This document shows, piece by piece, positions 52,519 to 61,286 of a stretch of 64,000 bases of DNA. Position numbers and translations under genes: made by a program. The stretch's first letter is position 1, and each line of letters begins with the position of its first letter. This DNA comes from Aureibaculum marinum (GTDB lineage: Bacteria; Bacteroidota; Bacteroidia; Flavobacteriales; Flavobacteriaceae): positions 372,001-436,000 of the forward strand of contig NZ_RPFJ01000006.1 in the NCBI RefSeq assembly GCF_003813905.1, given 5' to 3'. A model generated the notes under the pieces. That model ran no database searches. It saw nothing but the letters and a program-made list of their open reading frames with translations, and was not told the DNA's origin.

Positions 52519-53406
52519 ATGGATACATATCAAGAACCAATGCTCAAAAAAGGGAGCTTAAAAGATAAAGTAATTGTAGTTACTGGAGGAGGAAGTGGAT
52601 TAGGGAAGTCGATGACAACTTATTTTTTAGAATTAGGAGCTAATGTTGTAATTACTTCAAGAAATTTAGAAAAATTAATAGCTGTCAAAGATGAATTAGA
52701 AGAAAAAACAGGAGGCAAAGTTTTGCCTGTTCAATGTGATGTTAGAAATTATGATGAGGTAGAAGCAATGCTAAATGCATCAATAGCTGAATATGGAAAA
52801 GTTGATGGACTTTTAAATAACGCGGCTGGTAATTTTATAAGTCCTACAGAAAGATTATCATCAAATGCATTTGATACCATTATTGATATTGTTTTAAAAG
52901 GAACAAAAAATTGTACACTTGCCTTTGGTAAGCATTGGATAGCAAATAAGCAAGAAAAAGCTACCGTATTAAATATAGTTACTACTTATGCCTGGACAGG
53001 CTCTGCTTATGTGGTGCCTTCGGCAACTGCTAAAGCAGGCGTATTAGCAATGACACGTTCTTTAGCTGTGGAATGGGCAAAATATAATATTAGATTTAAT
53101 GCAATTGCTCCAGGACCTTTTCCTACAAAAGGAGCGTGGGATAGGCTATTGCCAGGAGATTTAAAAGATAAGTTTGATATGAAAAAGAAAGTTCCTTTAC
53201 GAAGAGTTGGAGAACATCAAGAGTTGGCAAACTTAGCAGCATATTTAATATCAGATTTTTCCGCTTATATAAATGGAGAAGTAATAACTATAGATGGTGG
53301 AGAGTGGTTACAAGGAGCTGGACAATTTAACATGTTAGAACAAATACCGCAAGAAATGTGGGATATGTTAGAAACTATGATTCGATCTAAAAAAAATAAA
53401 AGTTAA
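52519..53406 (+). CDS. SDR-family oxidoreductase, 2,4-dienoyl-CoA reductase-like
   Basis: 295-aa short-chain dehydrogenase. The Rossmann motif is VTGGGSGLGKS (about 21-31), followed by NNAAGNFISP. In place of the usual YxxxK, the segment is PSATAKAGVLAMTRSLAVEW followed by NIRFNAIAPGP, which matches the peroxisomal DECR2-like 2,4-dienoyl-CoA reductases that lack the classic Tyr. This suggests an NADPH-dependent step in breakdown of unsaturated fatty acids. No beta-oxidation gene is adjacent. Confidence 0.88.
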   Translation: MDTYQEPMLKKGSLKDKVIVVTGGGSGLGKSMTTYFLELGANVVITSRNLEKLIAVKDELEEKTGGKVLPVQCDVRNYDEVEAMLNASIAEYGKVDGLLNNAAGNFISPTERLSSNAFDTIIDIVLKGTKNCTLAFGKHWIANKQEKATVLNIVTTYAWTGSAYVVPSATAKAGVLAMTRSLAVEWAKYNIRFNAIAPGPFPTKGAWDRLLPGDLKDKFDMKKKVPLRRVGEHQELANLAAYLISDFSAYINGEVITIDGGEWLQGAGQFNMLEQIPQEMWDMLETMIRSKKNKS

Positions 53407-53778
53407 ACGAGTACTTATTTTACATCCTGAAAATCATGAATAAATAGAATAATAATCTATAAAATTTTGTTAAAAGAACTTCTCACTGATTTTAAACTGT
53501 TGGGGAGTTTTTTATGTTATTTTTTTAGTAGTAAAAATATTATAAAAGTCAATTTTGTTGACGGCAAAGTTGTTATTTTTATAAATATGAATAAGGTTGA
53601 TACAAAAAATTAATTCCTTTTATGTATACTTTGTTTAATATAATATTTATATTGTTCTATTCTTCTGATAGTTATTTTAAGAATTATTTATAACTTTTTG
53701 TTGATGCTTTGTTTACAACTTCATTTCTATAACTAATAAATAGTTGTATTTTTATGGCCTAAAAATTTAACGAGTTTA
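53407..53778. other. 372-nt intergenic region before parA
   Basis: Apart from the terminator at 53477-53513 I see only AT-rich sequence. No parS-like palindrome and no confident promoter were identified by eye. Confidence 0.55.
53477..53513 (+). terminator. probable terminator after the SDR gene
   Basis: AACTTCTC (53477-53484) pairs with GGGGAGTT (53502-53509) using two G-U pairs, followed by TTTTT. Located 70 nt after the stop. Confidence 0.5.
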
Positions 53779-54549
53779 ATGGGGAAAATTATAGCCGTTG
53801 CAAATCAAAAAGGAGGTGTAGGTAAAACAACCACATCGGTTAATTTAGCTGCAGCTCTAGGCGTTCTAGAAAAGAAAGTTTTGTTGATAGATGCTGATCC
53901 ACAGGCTAATGCTACATCAGGATTAGGTATTGATGTTGAAGCTGTGACATCAGGCACATATCAATTGTTAGAGCATTCTGTAAATATCAAAGAAACTATT
54001 GTTTCAACCAACTCGCCTAATGTGGATGTTGTACCTTCACATATAGATTTAGTTGCTATTGAGCTAGAATTGGTTGATCAAGATGAACGTGAATACATGC
54101 TCAAAAAAGCGATTGAAGAAGTTAAAAATGAGTATGACTTTATCCTTATAGATTGTGCTCCTTCTTTGGGATTAATTACTTTAAATGCATTAACCTCTTC
54201 AGATTCTGTAATTATACCTATTCAATGTGAATATTATGCTCTTGAAGGATTAGGAAAGTTGTTAAACACAATTAAAAGTGTTCAAAAGGTACATAATCCT
54301 GAGTTAGATATTGAAGGGTTATTGCTAACAATGTATGATTCTCGTTTACGATTGTCTAACCAAGTTGTTGCAGAAGTGAAAAAGCACTTCCAAAATATGG
54401 TGTTTAAAACAATTATTCAGCGAAATATACGATTAGGAGAAGCTCCAAGTTATGGTGAGAGTATTATTGCTTATGACGCAACTAGTAAAGGAGCCGTAAA
54501 TTATATTAACTTAGCACACGAAATATTAAAAAAGAACAAGAATGGCTAA
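53779..54549 (+). CDS. parA: chromosome partitioning ATPase ParA/Soj
   Basis: 256-aa P-loop ATPase that drives segregation of ParB-parS complexes. Deviant Walker A KGGVGKTT (11-18), Walker A' VLLIDADPQANATSGLG, and Walker B FILIDCAPSLGLIT. Short N-terminus of the chromosomal type. Overlaps parB by 8 nt, so translation is coupled. Confidence 0.96.
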   Translation: MGKIIAVANQKGGVGKTTTSVNLAAALGVLEKKVLLIDADPQANATSGLGIDVEAVTSGTYQLLEHSVNIKETIVSTNSPNVDVVPSHIDLVAIELELVDQDEREYMLKKAIEEVKNEYDFILIDCAPSLGLITLNALTSSDSVIIPIQCEYYALEGLGKLLNTIKSVQKVHNPELDIEGLLLTMYDSRLRLSNQVVAEVKKHFQNMVFKTIIQRNIRLGEAPSYGESIIAYDATSKGAVNYINLAHEILKKNKNG

Positions 54550-55441
54550 AGCTACAAAAAAGCAAGCATTGGGTAGAGGATTATCAGCATTGTTAAAAGA
54601 TCCTGTTGATGATATTCGTTCTGTAAAAGATAAAAATGCTGATAAATTAGTAGGAAATATTGTTGAAATTGATTTGGTTTCTATTGAAGTAAATCCATTT
54701 CAGCCAAGAACTTATTTTAATGAAGATGATTTAAAAGAATTAGCTAGTTCTATTAAAGAGCTTGGTGTTATTCAGCCTATTACTGTTCGTAAATTAGATG
54801 GTCAAAAATTTCAGTTGGTTTCTGGAGAACGTCGTTTTAGAGCTTCTAAACTTATAGGTTTAAAAACTATCCCGGCATATATTAGATTAGCTAATGATCA
54901 AGAGATGCTTGAAATGGCATTGGTTGAAAATATTCAACGTAGAGATCTTGATCCTATAGAGGTAGCTTTATCATATCAAAGATTAATTGAAGAAATTAAT
55001 TTAACTCAAGAAGAATTGAGTAATCGAGTAGGTAAAGATAGGTCTACTGTTACTAATTATTTAAGACTTCTAAAGTTAGACCCCATTATTCAAACCGGTA
55101 TGAGAGATGGATTTTTATCTATGGGGCATGGAAGAGCACTTATAAGTGTTGATAATTTTGCTAAACAATTGGAAATTTACGAAAAAATAATAAAAGATAA
55201 TCTTTCAGTAAGGCAAACAGAACAATTAGTAAAAAATGTACGTCAAGGGAAATCAAATGAAAAGGTGCCCGCTACAAATACAAATACTATTCCTGATTAT
55301 ATTAAACAAAGCACTAAAGAAATTAGTGATTTTGTAGGAAATAAGGTGAAAATTAAACTTTCGGGTGAAAATAAAGGTAAGATTGAAATTCCTTTTAGTT
55401 CTAAAGAAGATTTTAATCGTATTAAAAAATTATTGCAGTAA
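54542..55441 (+). CDS. parB: chromosome partitioning protein ParB/Spo0J
   Basis: 299-aa CTP-dependent DNA clamp that loads at parS. N-terminal GRGLSALL motif, ParB/Srx-like domain (IEVNPFQPR, SGERRFRASK), a helix-turn-helix (LTQEELSNRVGKDRSTVTNY) and a C-terminal dimerisation domain (about 240-299). Follows parA with an 8-nt overlap; the next gene starts directly after its stop. Confidence 0.96.
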   Translation: MAKATKKQALGRGLSALLKDPVDDIRSVKDKNADKLVGNIVEIDLVSIEVNPFQPRTYFNEDDLKELASSIKELGVIQPITVRKLDGQKFQLVSGERRFRASKLIGLKTIPAYIRLANDQEMLEMALVENIQRRDLDPIEVALSYQRLIEEINLTQEELSNRVGKDRSTVTNYLRLLKLDPIIQTGMRDGFLSMGHGRALISVDNFAKQLEIYEKIIKDNLSVRQTEQLVKNVRQGKSNEKVPATNTNTIPDYIKQSTKEISDFVGNKVKIKLSGENKGKIEIPFSSKEDFNRIKKLLQ

Positions 55442-56020
55442 ATGATTAAATGGTGGGTATTTATCTTATTTTTAATGGGGTCTTTTGCATCAGTTTTTGC
55501 TCAAGAAATACCTGCTGATTTAAAAGTTAGTAAAGTAGATACTACGTTTGTTGAAGATGAGATAAATATTTTGGCTCCTTCTAAAGCAGCATTTTATTCT
55601 GCTGTTTTTCCTGGTTTAGGTCAAATTTATAATAAAAAGTATTGGAAAACCCCAATTGTTTGGGGAGCAATAGGTACTGGTGTGTATTTTTATGTTGATA
55701 ACAATAATAAATACAATAGGTATAGAGATGCTTTTAAGTTAGAACTTACAGGAAGACCTCATGAGTTTGATGGTACTGGAGAAAACCCTCAATTGACACA
55801 AGCAAGTTTAGAACGAGCTCAAACTTTTTATAAAAAAAATAGAGATTTGTCTTTATTTATCACCATTGGTATTTATATATTAAATATAATCGAAGCTAAT
55901 GTAGATGCTCACTTGCCAGATAAAGCATTAAATACTAACATCTCATTTAATCCTACAATCTTTAATATGCCTGTTACAAGTCAAGCGGCATTTGGTGCCA
56001 CAGTGAGTTTTAATTTTTAG
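55442..56020 (+). CDS. DUF5683 exported/membrane protein
   Basis: 192-aa protein with a Sec signal peptide (ending near FAQ, residue 21), then the DUF5683 signature KAAFYSAVFPGLGQIYNKKY followed by hydrophobic helices (about 75-90 and 135-155). Conserved in Bacteroidota between parB and dapB. Starts at the base right after the parB stop, so the genes are coupled. Function unknown; location is the envelope. Confidence 0.88.
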   Translation: MIKWWVFILFLMGSFASVFAQEIPADLKVSKVDTTFVEDEINILAPSKAAFYSAVFPGLGQIYNKKYWKTPIVWGAIGTGVYFYVDNNNKYNRYRDAFKLELTGRPHEFDGTGENPQLTQASLERAQTFYKKNRDLSLFITIGIYILNIIEANVDAHLPDKALNTNISFNPTIFNMPVTSQAAFGATVSFNF

Positions 56021-56077
56021 CTATTGATAGGTTTAAAAAGAATAGAAAAATAGAAGATTGTTAACTAATTATTACAA

Positions 56078-56782
56078 ATGAAAATAGCATTATTCGGATA
56101 CGGTAAAATGGGCAAAACCATTGAAAGAATAGCATTAGAAAGAGGACATACCATTGTAGCTAAAATAGATGTAGATTCTAAAGATTATGAGCTGTCAGAA
56201 GTAGACGTGGCTATTGATTTTAGTGTTCCTTCTGTTGCCTTTAGCAACATTAATTTATGCTTTAGTAAAAACATTCCAATTGTTTCAGGAACAACAGGTT
56301 GGCTAAAAGATTTTGGTAAGGCAGTAAAGAATTGTGAAAAGCATAATGGAGCTTTTATTTATGCTTCTAATTACAGTTTAGGGGTTAACTTATTTTTTGA
56401 ATTAAATACCCAGTTGGCTAAGTTGATGAAAGATTTTAATGATTACACTATTAGTTTAGAAGAAACTCATCATACTCAAAAATTAGATGCTCCAAGCGGA
56501 ACGGCAATCACATTAGCTGAAGGCATAATTGAACAAACGACAAAAGAAAAATGGAGTTTAGGTGTAACAGAAGATGAACACACCATACCAATAGTATCAA
56601 AACGGATAGAAAATGTGCCAGGAACACACGTTGTTTCATATACATCTTCTATTGATGAAATTGAAATAAGTCATACCGCTAAAAACAGAGACGGATTTGC
56701 ATTAGGAGCGGTTATAGCAGCTGAATGGCTTAAAGACAAAAAAGGAGTTTTTACAATGAAAGATGTTTTGGGTTTGAAATAA
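56078..56782 (+). CDS. dapB: 4-hydroxy-tetrahydrodipicolinate reductase
   Basis: 234-aa enzyme of the lysine/diaminopimelate pathway, reducing HTPA with NAD(P)H. GYGKMGKTIE N-terminal Rossmann motif, VSGTTGWL, and the catalytic/substrate motif ETHHTQKLDAPSGTA. Slightly shorter than E. coli DapB (273 aa), as usual for Bacteroidota. Lies in the parAB-DUF5683-dapB-lepB run, which supplies DAP for peptidoglycan. Confidence 0.95.
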   Translation: MKIALFGYGKMGKTIERIALERGHTIVAKIDVDSKDYELSEVDVAIDFSVPSVAFSNINLCFSKNIPIVSGTTGWLKDFGKAVKNCEKHNGAFIYASNYSLGVNLFFELNTQLAKLMKDFNDYTISLEETHHTQKLDAPSGTAITLAEGIIEQTTKEKWSLGVTEDEHTIPIVSKRIENVPGTHVVSYTSSIDEIEISHTAKNRDGFALGAVIAAEWLKDKKGVFTMKDVLGLK

Positions 56783-56869
56783 ATTGTAATTTCTGACTGA
56801 TTTAATTTTAGTAAATTAGATTATTAATAGTTTTGGTTAATTTAAATAAGAATAAATAATAGAATTAAG

Positions 56870-58432
56870 ATGACATTTACAGAATGGTTTATATTTTTCT
56901 TGATTATTCAAGTAATACATTTTTTAGGAACTTGGAAATTATATGTAAAAGCAGGACGACAAGCATGGGAAGCAGCAGTTCCTGTTTATAATGCAATTGT
57001 CTTGATGAAAATTATTAACCGTCCATGGTGGTGGGTAATTTTACTATTTATTCCTGTGGTTAACATGTTAATGTTTCCAGTTGTATGGGTGGAAACCATT
57101 AGAAGTTTTGGTAAAAATTCTAGAATAGATACTATTTTGGTGATTATTACTTTGGGATTCTATATATTTTATGTCAACTACGTTGCAGATGTTGACTATA
57201 TAGAAAATAGAAGTTTGAGACCTAGATCTTCTGCAGGAGAGTGGATAAGTTCTATCATTTTTGCTATCATTGCGGCAACCTTGGTGCATACATATGTAAT
57301 GCAACCTTACACCATTCCTTCTTCTTCATTAGAAAAAACGTTATTAGTTGGTGATTTTCTTTTTGTAAGTAAGTTTCATTATGGAGCTAGAGTGCCTATG
57401 ACCCCTATAGCTCTGCCTATGGTTCATGATACCATTCCTTTTACCAATAATAAATCTTATTTATTTGATGATCGTATTGAGAAGAAAGAAACTTCTTGGA
57501 AAAATAAGTTGCAATTACCATACATGAGGTTGCCTGGTTTTCAGAAAATAAAAAGGAATGATATTGTGGTATTTAATCAACCAGCAGATACATTGCTGGA
57601 TATGAATGATTTTTATCCTGATAGAAATTATTATAAACCTATAGATAAAAAAACAAATTTAGTAAAAAGGTGTGTCGCTATTCCTGGAGATACATTAGAA
57701 ATAAGAGATGGTTATATCTATATAAACGGAGAACGTACAACATATAATGATAGGGCTAAAATACAGTATAACTTCTTTGTAAATACGGGCGGACAAGCAA
57801 TTAGTCAGGCAGCTTTAAGTGGCAGATATAATGTTAGAGAAGGAGGGAGGCTTCAAGATGGTAATTATCATTTAACCTTAACAGATGAAGAAGCTGCATT
57901 AATTGCTAAAAATCCTGTTGTAAAAAGTGTTACAAAATCTATACAGCCTAAAGGTAGAGATGGAGGTGTTTTTCCTCATGTACCATCTCTAGGTTGGAAT
58001 ATCGATAATTTTGGTCCAATTTATATACCTAAAAAAGGTGAATCAGTTAAATTAACTAAAGAAAGTATTCCTTTTTATAAAAGAATAATAAGAGAGTATG
58101 AAGGTAATAATTTAATTATTAATGGAGATGAAGTTCTAATCAATGGAAAAGATGCAGATAACTACACTTTTAAGCAAGATTATTATTGGATGATGGGTGA
58201 TAATCGTCAAAACTCTTTAGATGCACGTGCGTGGGGATATGTACCTTTTGATCATGTTGTAGGAAAGCCTGTGCTAATTTGGATGAGCTGGGAAGGCTCT
58301 AGTCCTCGATGGGAACGTTTCTTTACCACAGTTGGAGGTAATGGAAAACCAGTTTCCTATTTTAAATGGTTTGTTGGCTTGGTAGTACTTTTCTTTGTTT
58401 TTGATTATTTTAGAAAAAAAAGGAAAAAATAA
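56870..58432 (+). CDS. lepB: signal peptidase I, long Bacteroidota form
   Basis: 520-aa membrane serine peptidase that removes Sec signal peptides. Three or four N-terminal membrane helices (about 5-145; DUF5684-like), then catalytic S153 in IPSSSLEKTLL and the general base K266 in LVKRCVAIPGD. A large insertion (about 295-430) separates the catalytic boxes from GDNRQNSLDARAWGYVP. A final membrane helix (about 495-515) lies at the C-terminus. E. coli LepB is 324 aa; this size is usual in Bacteroidota. Confidence 0.95.
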   Translation: MTFTEWFIFFLIIQVIHFLGTWKLYVKAGRQAWEAAVPVYNAIVLMKIINRPWWWVILLFIPVVNMLMFPVVWVETIRSFGKNSRIDTILVIITLGFYIFYVNYVADVDYIENRSLRPRSSAGEWISSIIFAIIAATLVHTYVMQPYTIPSSSLEKTLLVGDFLFVSKFHYGARVPMTPIALPMVHDTIPFTNNKSYLFDDRIEKKETSWKNKLQLPYMRLPGFQKIKRNDIVVFNQPADTLLDMNDFYPDRNYYKPIDKKTNLVKRCVAIPGDTLEIRDGYIYINGERTTYNDRAKIQYNFFVNTGGQAISQAALSGRYNVREGGRLQDGNYHLTLTDEEAALIAKNPVVKSVTKSIQPKGRDGGVFPHVPSLGWNIDNFGPIYIPKKGESVKLTKESIPFYKRIIREYEGNNLIINGDEVLINGKDADNYTFKQDYYWMMGDNRQNSLDARAWGYVPFDHVVGKPVLIWMSWEGSSPRWERFFTTVGGNGKPVSYFKWFVGLVVLFFVFDYFRKKRKK

Positions 58433-58573
58433 TATCATAGTTATTTAGTTTTAAAATTGGTTGAGATCTATTTGATTGAGTTAGTTATTTATGGGTACTT
58501 ATTTATAACATTTAGTAAGATTATTGTCATAAAACAATAACGGTAATTAGAATAATAACACTGAATAAAACCT

Positions 58574-59191
58574 TTGCTACTTCTTTATCCTACATACTTT
58601 TCTCCAATAATTCATTTTGTGGCTATGGCTCATAAAAATGAAGCTTTTTTTGAGGTTGAAGATAATTATCAAAAGCAGACCTATAGAACAAGATGCTATA
58701 TTTATGGAGCTAACGGACGTCAATTGCTTAATGTACCTATATTGCAAGCCAACAGCAAGCAAAAAACTAAAGATGTGCTGCTTGACCATAGTGTAAATTG
58801 GCATCAACAGCATATAAAATCTATGGCTTCAGCCTATAAATCTTCACCCTTTTATGAGTTTTATGAGGATGAATTGATTGCATTATTATTAAAAAAACAT
58901 AAATATTTGCTAGACTTAAACCTGGATACTCAGCAGTTTATTATTGATAATTTACCAATGGAAATTCAAATTACTAAAACAACCGAATTTCATCTAGATT
59001 ATCCTGAAGGTTCGGATTTCCGTTTCTTAGCTAATGCAAAATCAAAACAAGACTTTAATTTATCTAAATACTACCAAGTATTTTCCGATAAATATGGGTA
59101 TATCCAAAACTTAAGTATTTTAGATTTATTATTTATGGAAGGTCCCAATGCTATTAATTATTTAGAAGCTCAGAAAGTAGAATGGAAATAG
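58574..59191 (+). CDS. WbqC-family protein, TTG start
   Basis: 205-aa protein of the WbqC family, linked in some bacteria to O-antigen amino-sugar modification but with unproven activity. The conserved start LLLYPTYFSPIIHFVAMA and the ENVEDNYQKQTYRTR-like block (FFEVEDNYQKQTYRTR) match. The frame opens only 9 nt upstream (stop TGA at 58562-58564), and no ATG precedes the conserved start, so TTG at 58574 is accepted. It overlaps the next gene by 10 nt. Confidence 0.85.
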   Translation: MLLLYPTYFSPIIHFVAMAHKNEAFFEVEDNYQKQTYRTRCYIYGANGRQLLNVPILQANSKQKTKDVLLDHSVNWHQQHIKSMASAYKSSPFYEFYEDELIALLLKKHKYLLDLNLDTQQFIIDNLPMEIQITKTTEFHLDYPEGSDFRFLANAKSKQDFNLSKYYQVFSDKYGYIQNLSILDLLFMEGPNAINYLEAQKVEWK

Positions 59192-59502
59192 AAGTTATAA
59201 GAAGTCTAATTCATTATAGTTTACATTTTGTCTTTCCAGGAGTTTTAGCTTATTTTTTATTTCCTAAAGTATGGAAAAGAGCATGGGGTATCATGATTTT
59301 AACTATGTTTATAGATTTAGATCACCTTTTAGCAACTCCAATTTTTGATGCGAATAGGTGTAGTATTAATTTTCACCCATTACATAGTTATTTTGCAGCT
59401 TTTATTTATGTAATAATACTATTTATTAAAAAAACTAGAATTATAGCTGTTGGTTTACTATTTCACTTAATTACAGATACTCTGGACTGTCTCTGGCTAT
59501 AA
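59182..59502 (+). CDS. DUF6122 membrane protein
   Basis: 106-aa inner-membrane protein with three or four helices and conserved His/Asp residues (DLDHLLATP, FHPLHSY, HLITDTLDCLW), the DUF6122 pattern. The His/Asp set resembles membrane metal-dependent hydrolases of the YdjM type, but no activity is known. Starts 10 nt inside the WbqC-family gene, indicating translational coupling. Confidence 0.85.
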   Translation: MEIEVIRSLIHYSLHFVFPGVLAYFLFPKVWKRAWGIMILTMFIDLDHLLATPIFDANRCSINFHPLHSYFAAFIYVIILFIKKTRIIAVGLLFHLITDTLDCLWL

Positions 59503-59507
59503 CTTAC

Positions 59508-59675
59508 CTATTCTTTTAGCACTTTCAGTACCCATGAAATTAAGAAAAAGCCAACACCTGTAATAATTGGTGGTAGCATTACTTTTGGACCATAAAAACT
59601 GCCAATATATATCATGGAAATTCCAAGTACTATTAATAAAATTGAGACTATAGATATAACTTTATTTTTGTCCAT
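59508..59675 (-). CDS. small two-helix membrane protein, 55 aa
   Basis: Not recognised by family. From the ATG at 59673-59675 (MDKNKVISIV) it is almost wholly hydrophobic, with two helices separated by GSFYGPKVMLPP. The open frame begins at 59738, but the extra 21 residues are charged and unlike a signal, so the inner ATG is preferred. It converges with the DUF6122 gene 5 nt away. The susCD terminator lies just upstream of it, so it has its own expression. Confidence 0.6.
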   Translation of the reverse strand: MDKNKVISIVSILLIVLGISMIYIGSFYGPKVMLPPIITGVGFFLISWVLKVLKE

Positions 59676-59723
59676 TTTATTTGTTTTTGTGTATTTAAGA
59701 TAGTACAAATTATTATAATAAAC

Positions 59724-59752
59724 AAAACTCCGAAGCATTACTTCGGAGTTTT
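59724..59752 (-). terminator. intrinsic terminator after susCD (minus strand)
   Basis: Perfect 12-bp stem AAAACTCCGAAG/CTTCGGAGTTTT with a 5-nt loop, 27 nt after the SusD stop. Read on the minus strand it ends in TTTTGTTTATT. It ends the susCD unit before any enzyme gene. Confidence 0.8.
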
Positions 59753-59779
59753 GACTATTTAAATAAAAATTAATACAGT

Positions 59780-61285
59780 TTAATTTGATGGGTTTTGTTC
59801 CATTAAAGGGTTTGCATCCATTTCATCTTGAGGAATTAACCATACCCATCTGTTATCATCAGGCTCTACACGCAATACACCTCCAACTCGACTTGAAGTA
59901 TGGTTAGAACCAGGTTCTTCTCTGTTTAAAGGTAATGCTAATCGTTTTAGATCTAACCAACGGAATCCTTCTCCCCATAATTCTATTCTACGTTGTATCA
60001 TAATTTCATCAATTAAATCTTGCCCAGTGTTAGTAGATAACACATAGTTATCATCTCTGGTAGATACTAAATCAAATAGAACTTGTGCAGCTAAACCATC
60101 TTGACCATCTCTGGCTAAGGCTTCAGCTTCTATTAAATACATTTCTGCCGCACGCATCATTGGTACATCCATTAAACTTACTGATGTACTTTCAGCAAGA
60201 AATTTTTGATTTGTATATGGATATCTACTATGATTAGATGAAATTTCATAACCATCAGGTAAATCTGCATGTTCACCATCTTCTGACCATAATATCTTAC
60301 GTACATCAGTTTCAGGTATCATGTCATACAAAGGTTTGTTAATAGATCTAGGGTTTGCTCGTATTGAAGAAGAACTATAGTTTCTAGAAATATAAGCTCC
60401 TAAATTTCCAAAATAATTTGTTTGATCTTCTACAATATGACTGGCCCACATAAATTCACTATTTTGATCTAAAGAAGTAGAGAACCCTTTTTTATAAGTT
60501 TCTTGATCCATTAAATCATACCCATCTCTGGCTTCAACAGCATATTGGGCTGCGATATCCCAATTTCCTTGTACAAGAGCAACTCTAGCTTTTAGTCCTT
60601 TAGCAATGCTTTGATTAAGGTGAGATTTATTTGGACGTGACTTACCTTCTAATAAAACAATAGCATCATCAATATCTTTGTTTATTTGTGTATAAACTTC
60701 TTCTACTGTAGAACGTGCTATAGGTTCTGTAGAAGGTTCTGTTTTTAATGGTACACCTAACTGATCGTTGTTTTGTCCTTTTACATAACGTCCAGCCCAA
60801 GTTTGAACTAACATAAAGTGACAATATGCTCTGTATAATAAAGCCTGTCCTTTTATATTATCTTTATCATCTTGTTCTCCAACGGCATCATCAATACCAG
60901 CTATTAAAATGTTGGCATTTGCAATCCATTCATAAAACATAGCCCAATGAGCCGTATTATATGAGTTAGTTGGAGAATCAGTTAAAATCCATCTTAAAGC
61001 AGTTGTCCAGGTACTAGAATTGAAAACGTGGTCTTCTCCCATTTCAGACATATGCATATTAAAATGTCCTGCACCTCCACGGCCTTGGCTACCATATCGT
61101 ATATATAAGGCTCTATGTATTCCGTTTAAAGCGGCCATAGCGTTGTCTGTAGTTGCTGTAACAACATCTGCTCCAATCTGATCTGTAGGAGATGTTTCTA
61201 AAAAGTCTTTGTCACAAGCTGTAAACAAAACGTTTGTGGCAAGTATTCCGATAAAAATTATAAATATTTTTTTCATTTTTTTCAT
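59780..61285 (-). CDS. SusD/RagB-like nutrient-uptake outer-membrane lipoprotein
   Basis: About 500-aa surface lipoprotein that sits as a lid on its SusC partner and captures ligand. Lipoprotein signal with TAC (Cys29 from the 61300 start, Cys24 from the chosen start), TPR-like helices of the SusD fold, LLYRAYCHFMLVQTWAG, and the C-terminal RRIELWGEGFRWLDLKRL signature. The frame opens at 61300, but ATG at 61283-61285 leaves 1 nt after the SusC stop and gives a normal MKKMKK signal start. Ligand unknown. Confidence 0.92.
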   Translation of the reverse strand: MKKMKKIFIIFIGILATNVLFTACDKDFLETSPTDQIGADVVTATTDNAMAALNGIHRALYIRYGSQGRGGAGHFNMHMSEMGEDHVFNSSTWTTALRWILTDSPTNSYNTAHWAMFYEWIANANILIAGIDDAVGEQDDKDNIKGQALLYRAYCHFMLVQTWAGRYVKGQNNDQLGVPLKTEPSTEPIARSTVEEVYTQINKDIDDAIVLLEGKSRPNKSHLNQSIAKGLKARVALVQGNWDIAAQYAVEARDGYDLMDQETYKKGFSTSLDQNSEFMWASHIVEDQTNYFGNLGAYISRNYSSSSIRANPRSINKPLYDMIPETDVRKILWSEDGEHADLPDGYEISSNHSRYPYTNQKFLAESTSVSLMDVPMMRAAEMYLIEAEALARDGQDGLAAQVLFDLVSTRDDNYVLSTNTGQDLIDEIMIQRRIELWGEGFRWLDLKRLALPLNREEPGSNHTSSRVGGVLRVEPDDNRWVWLIPQDEMDANPLMEQNPSN

Positions 61286-61286
61286 T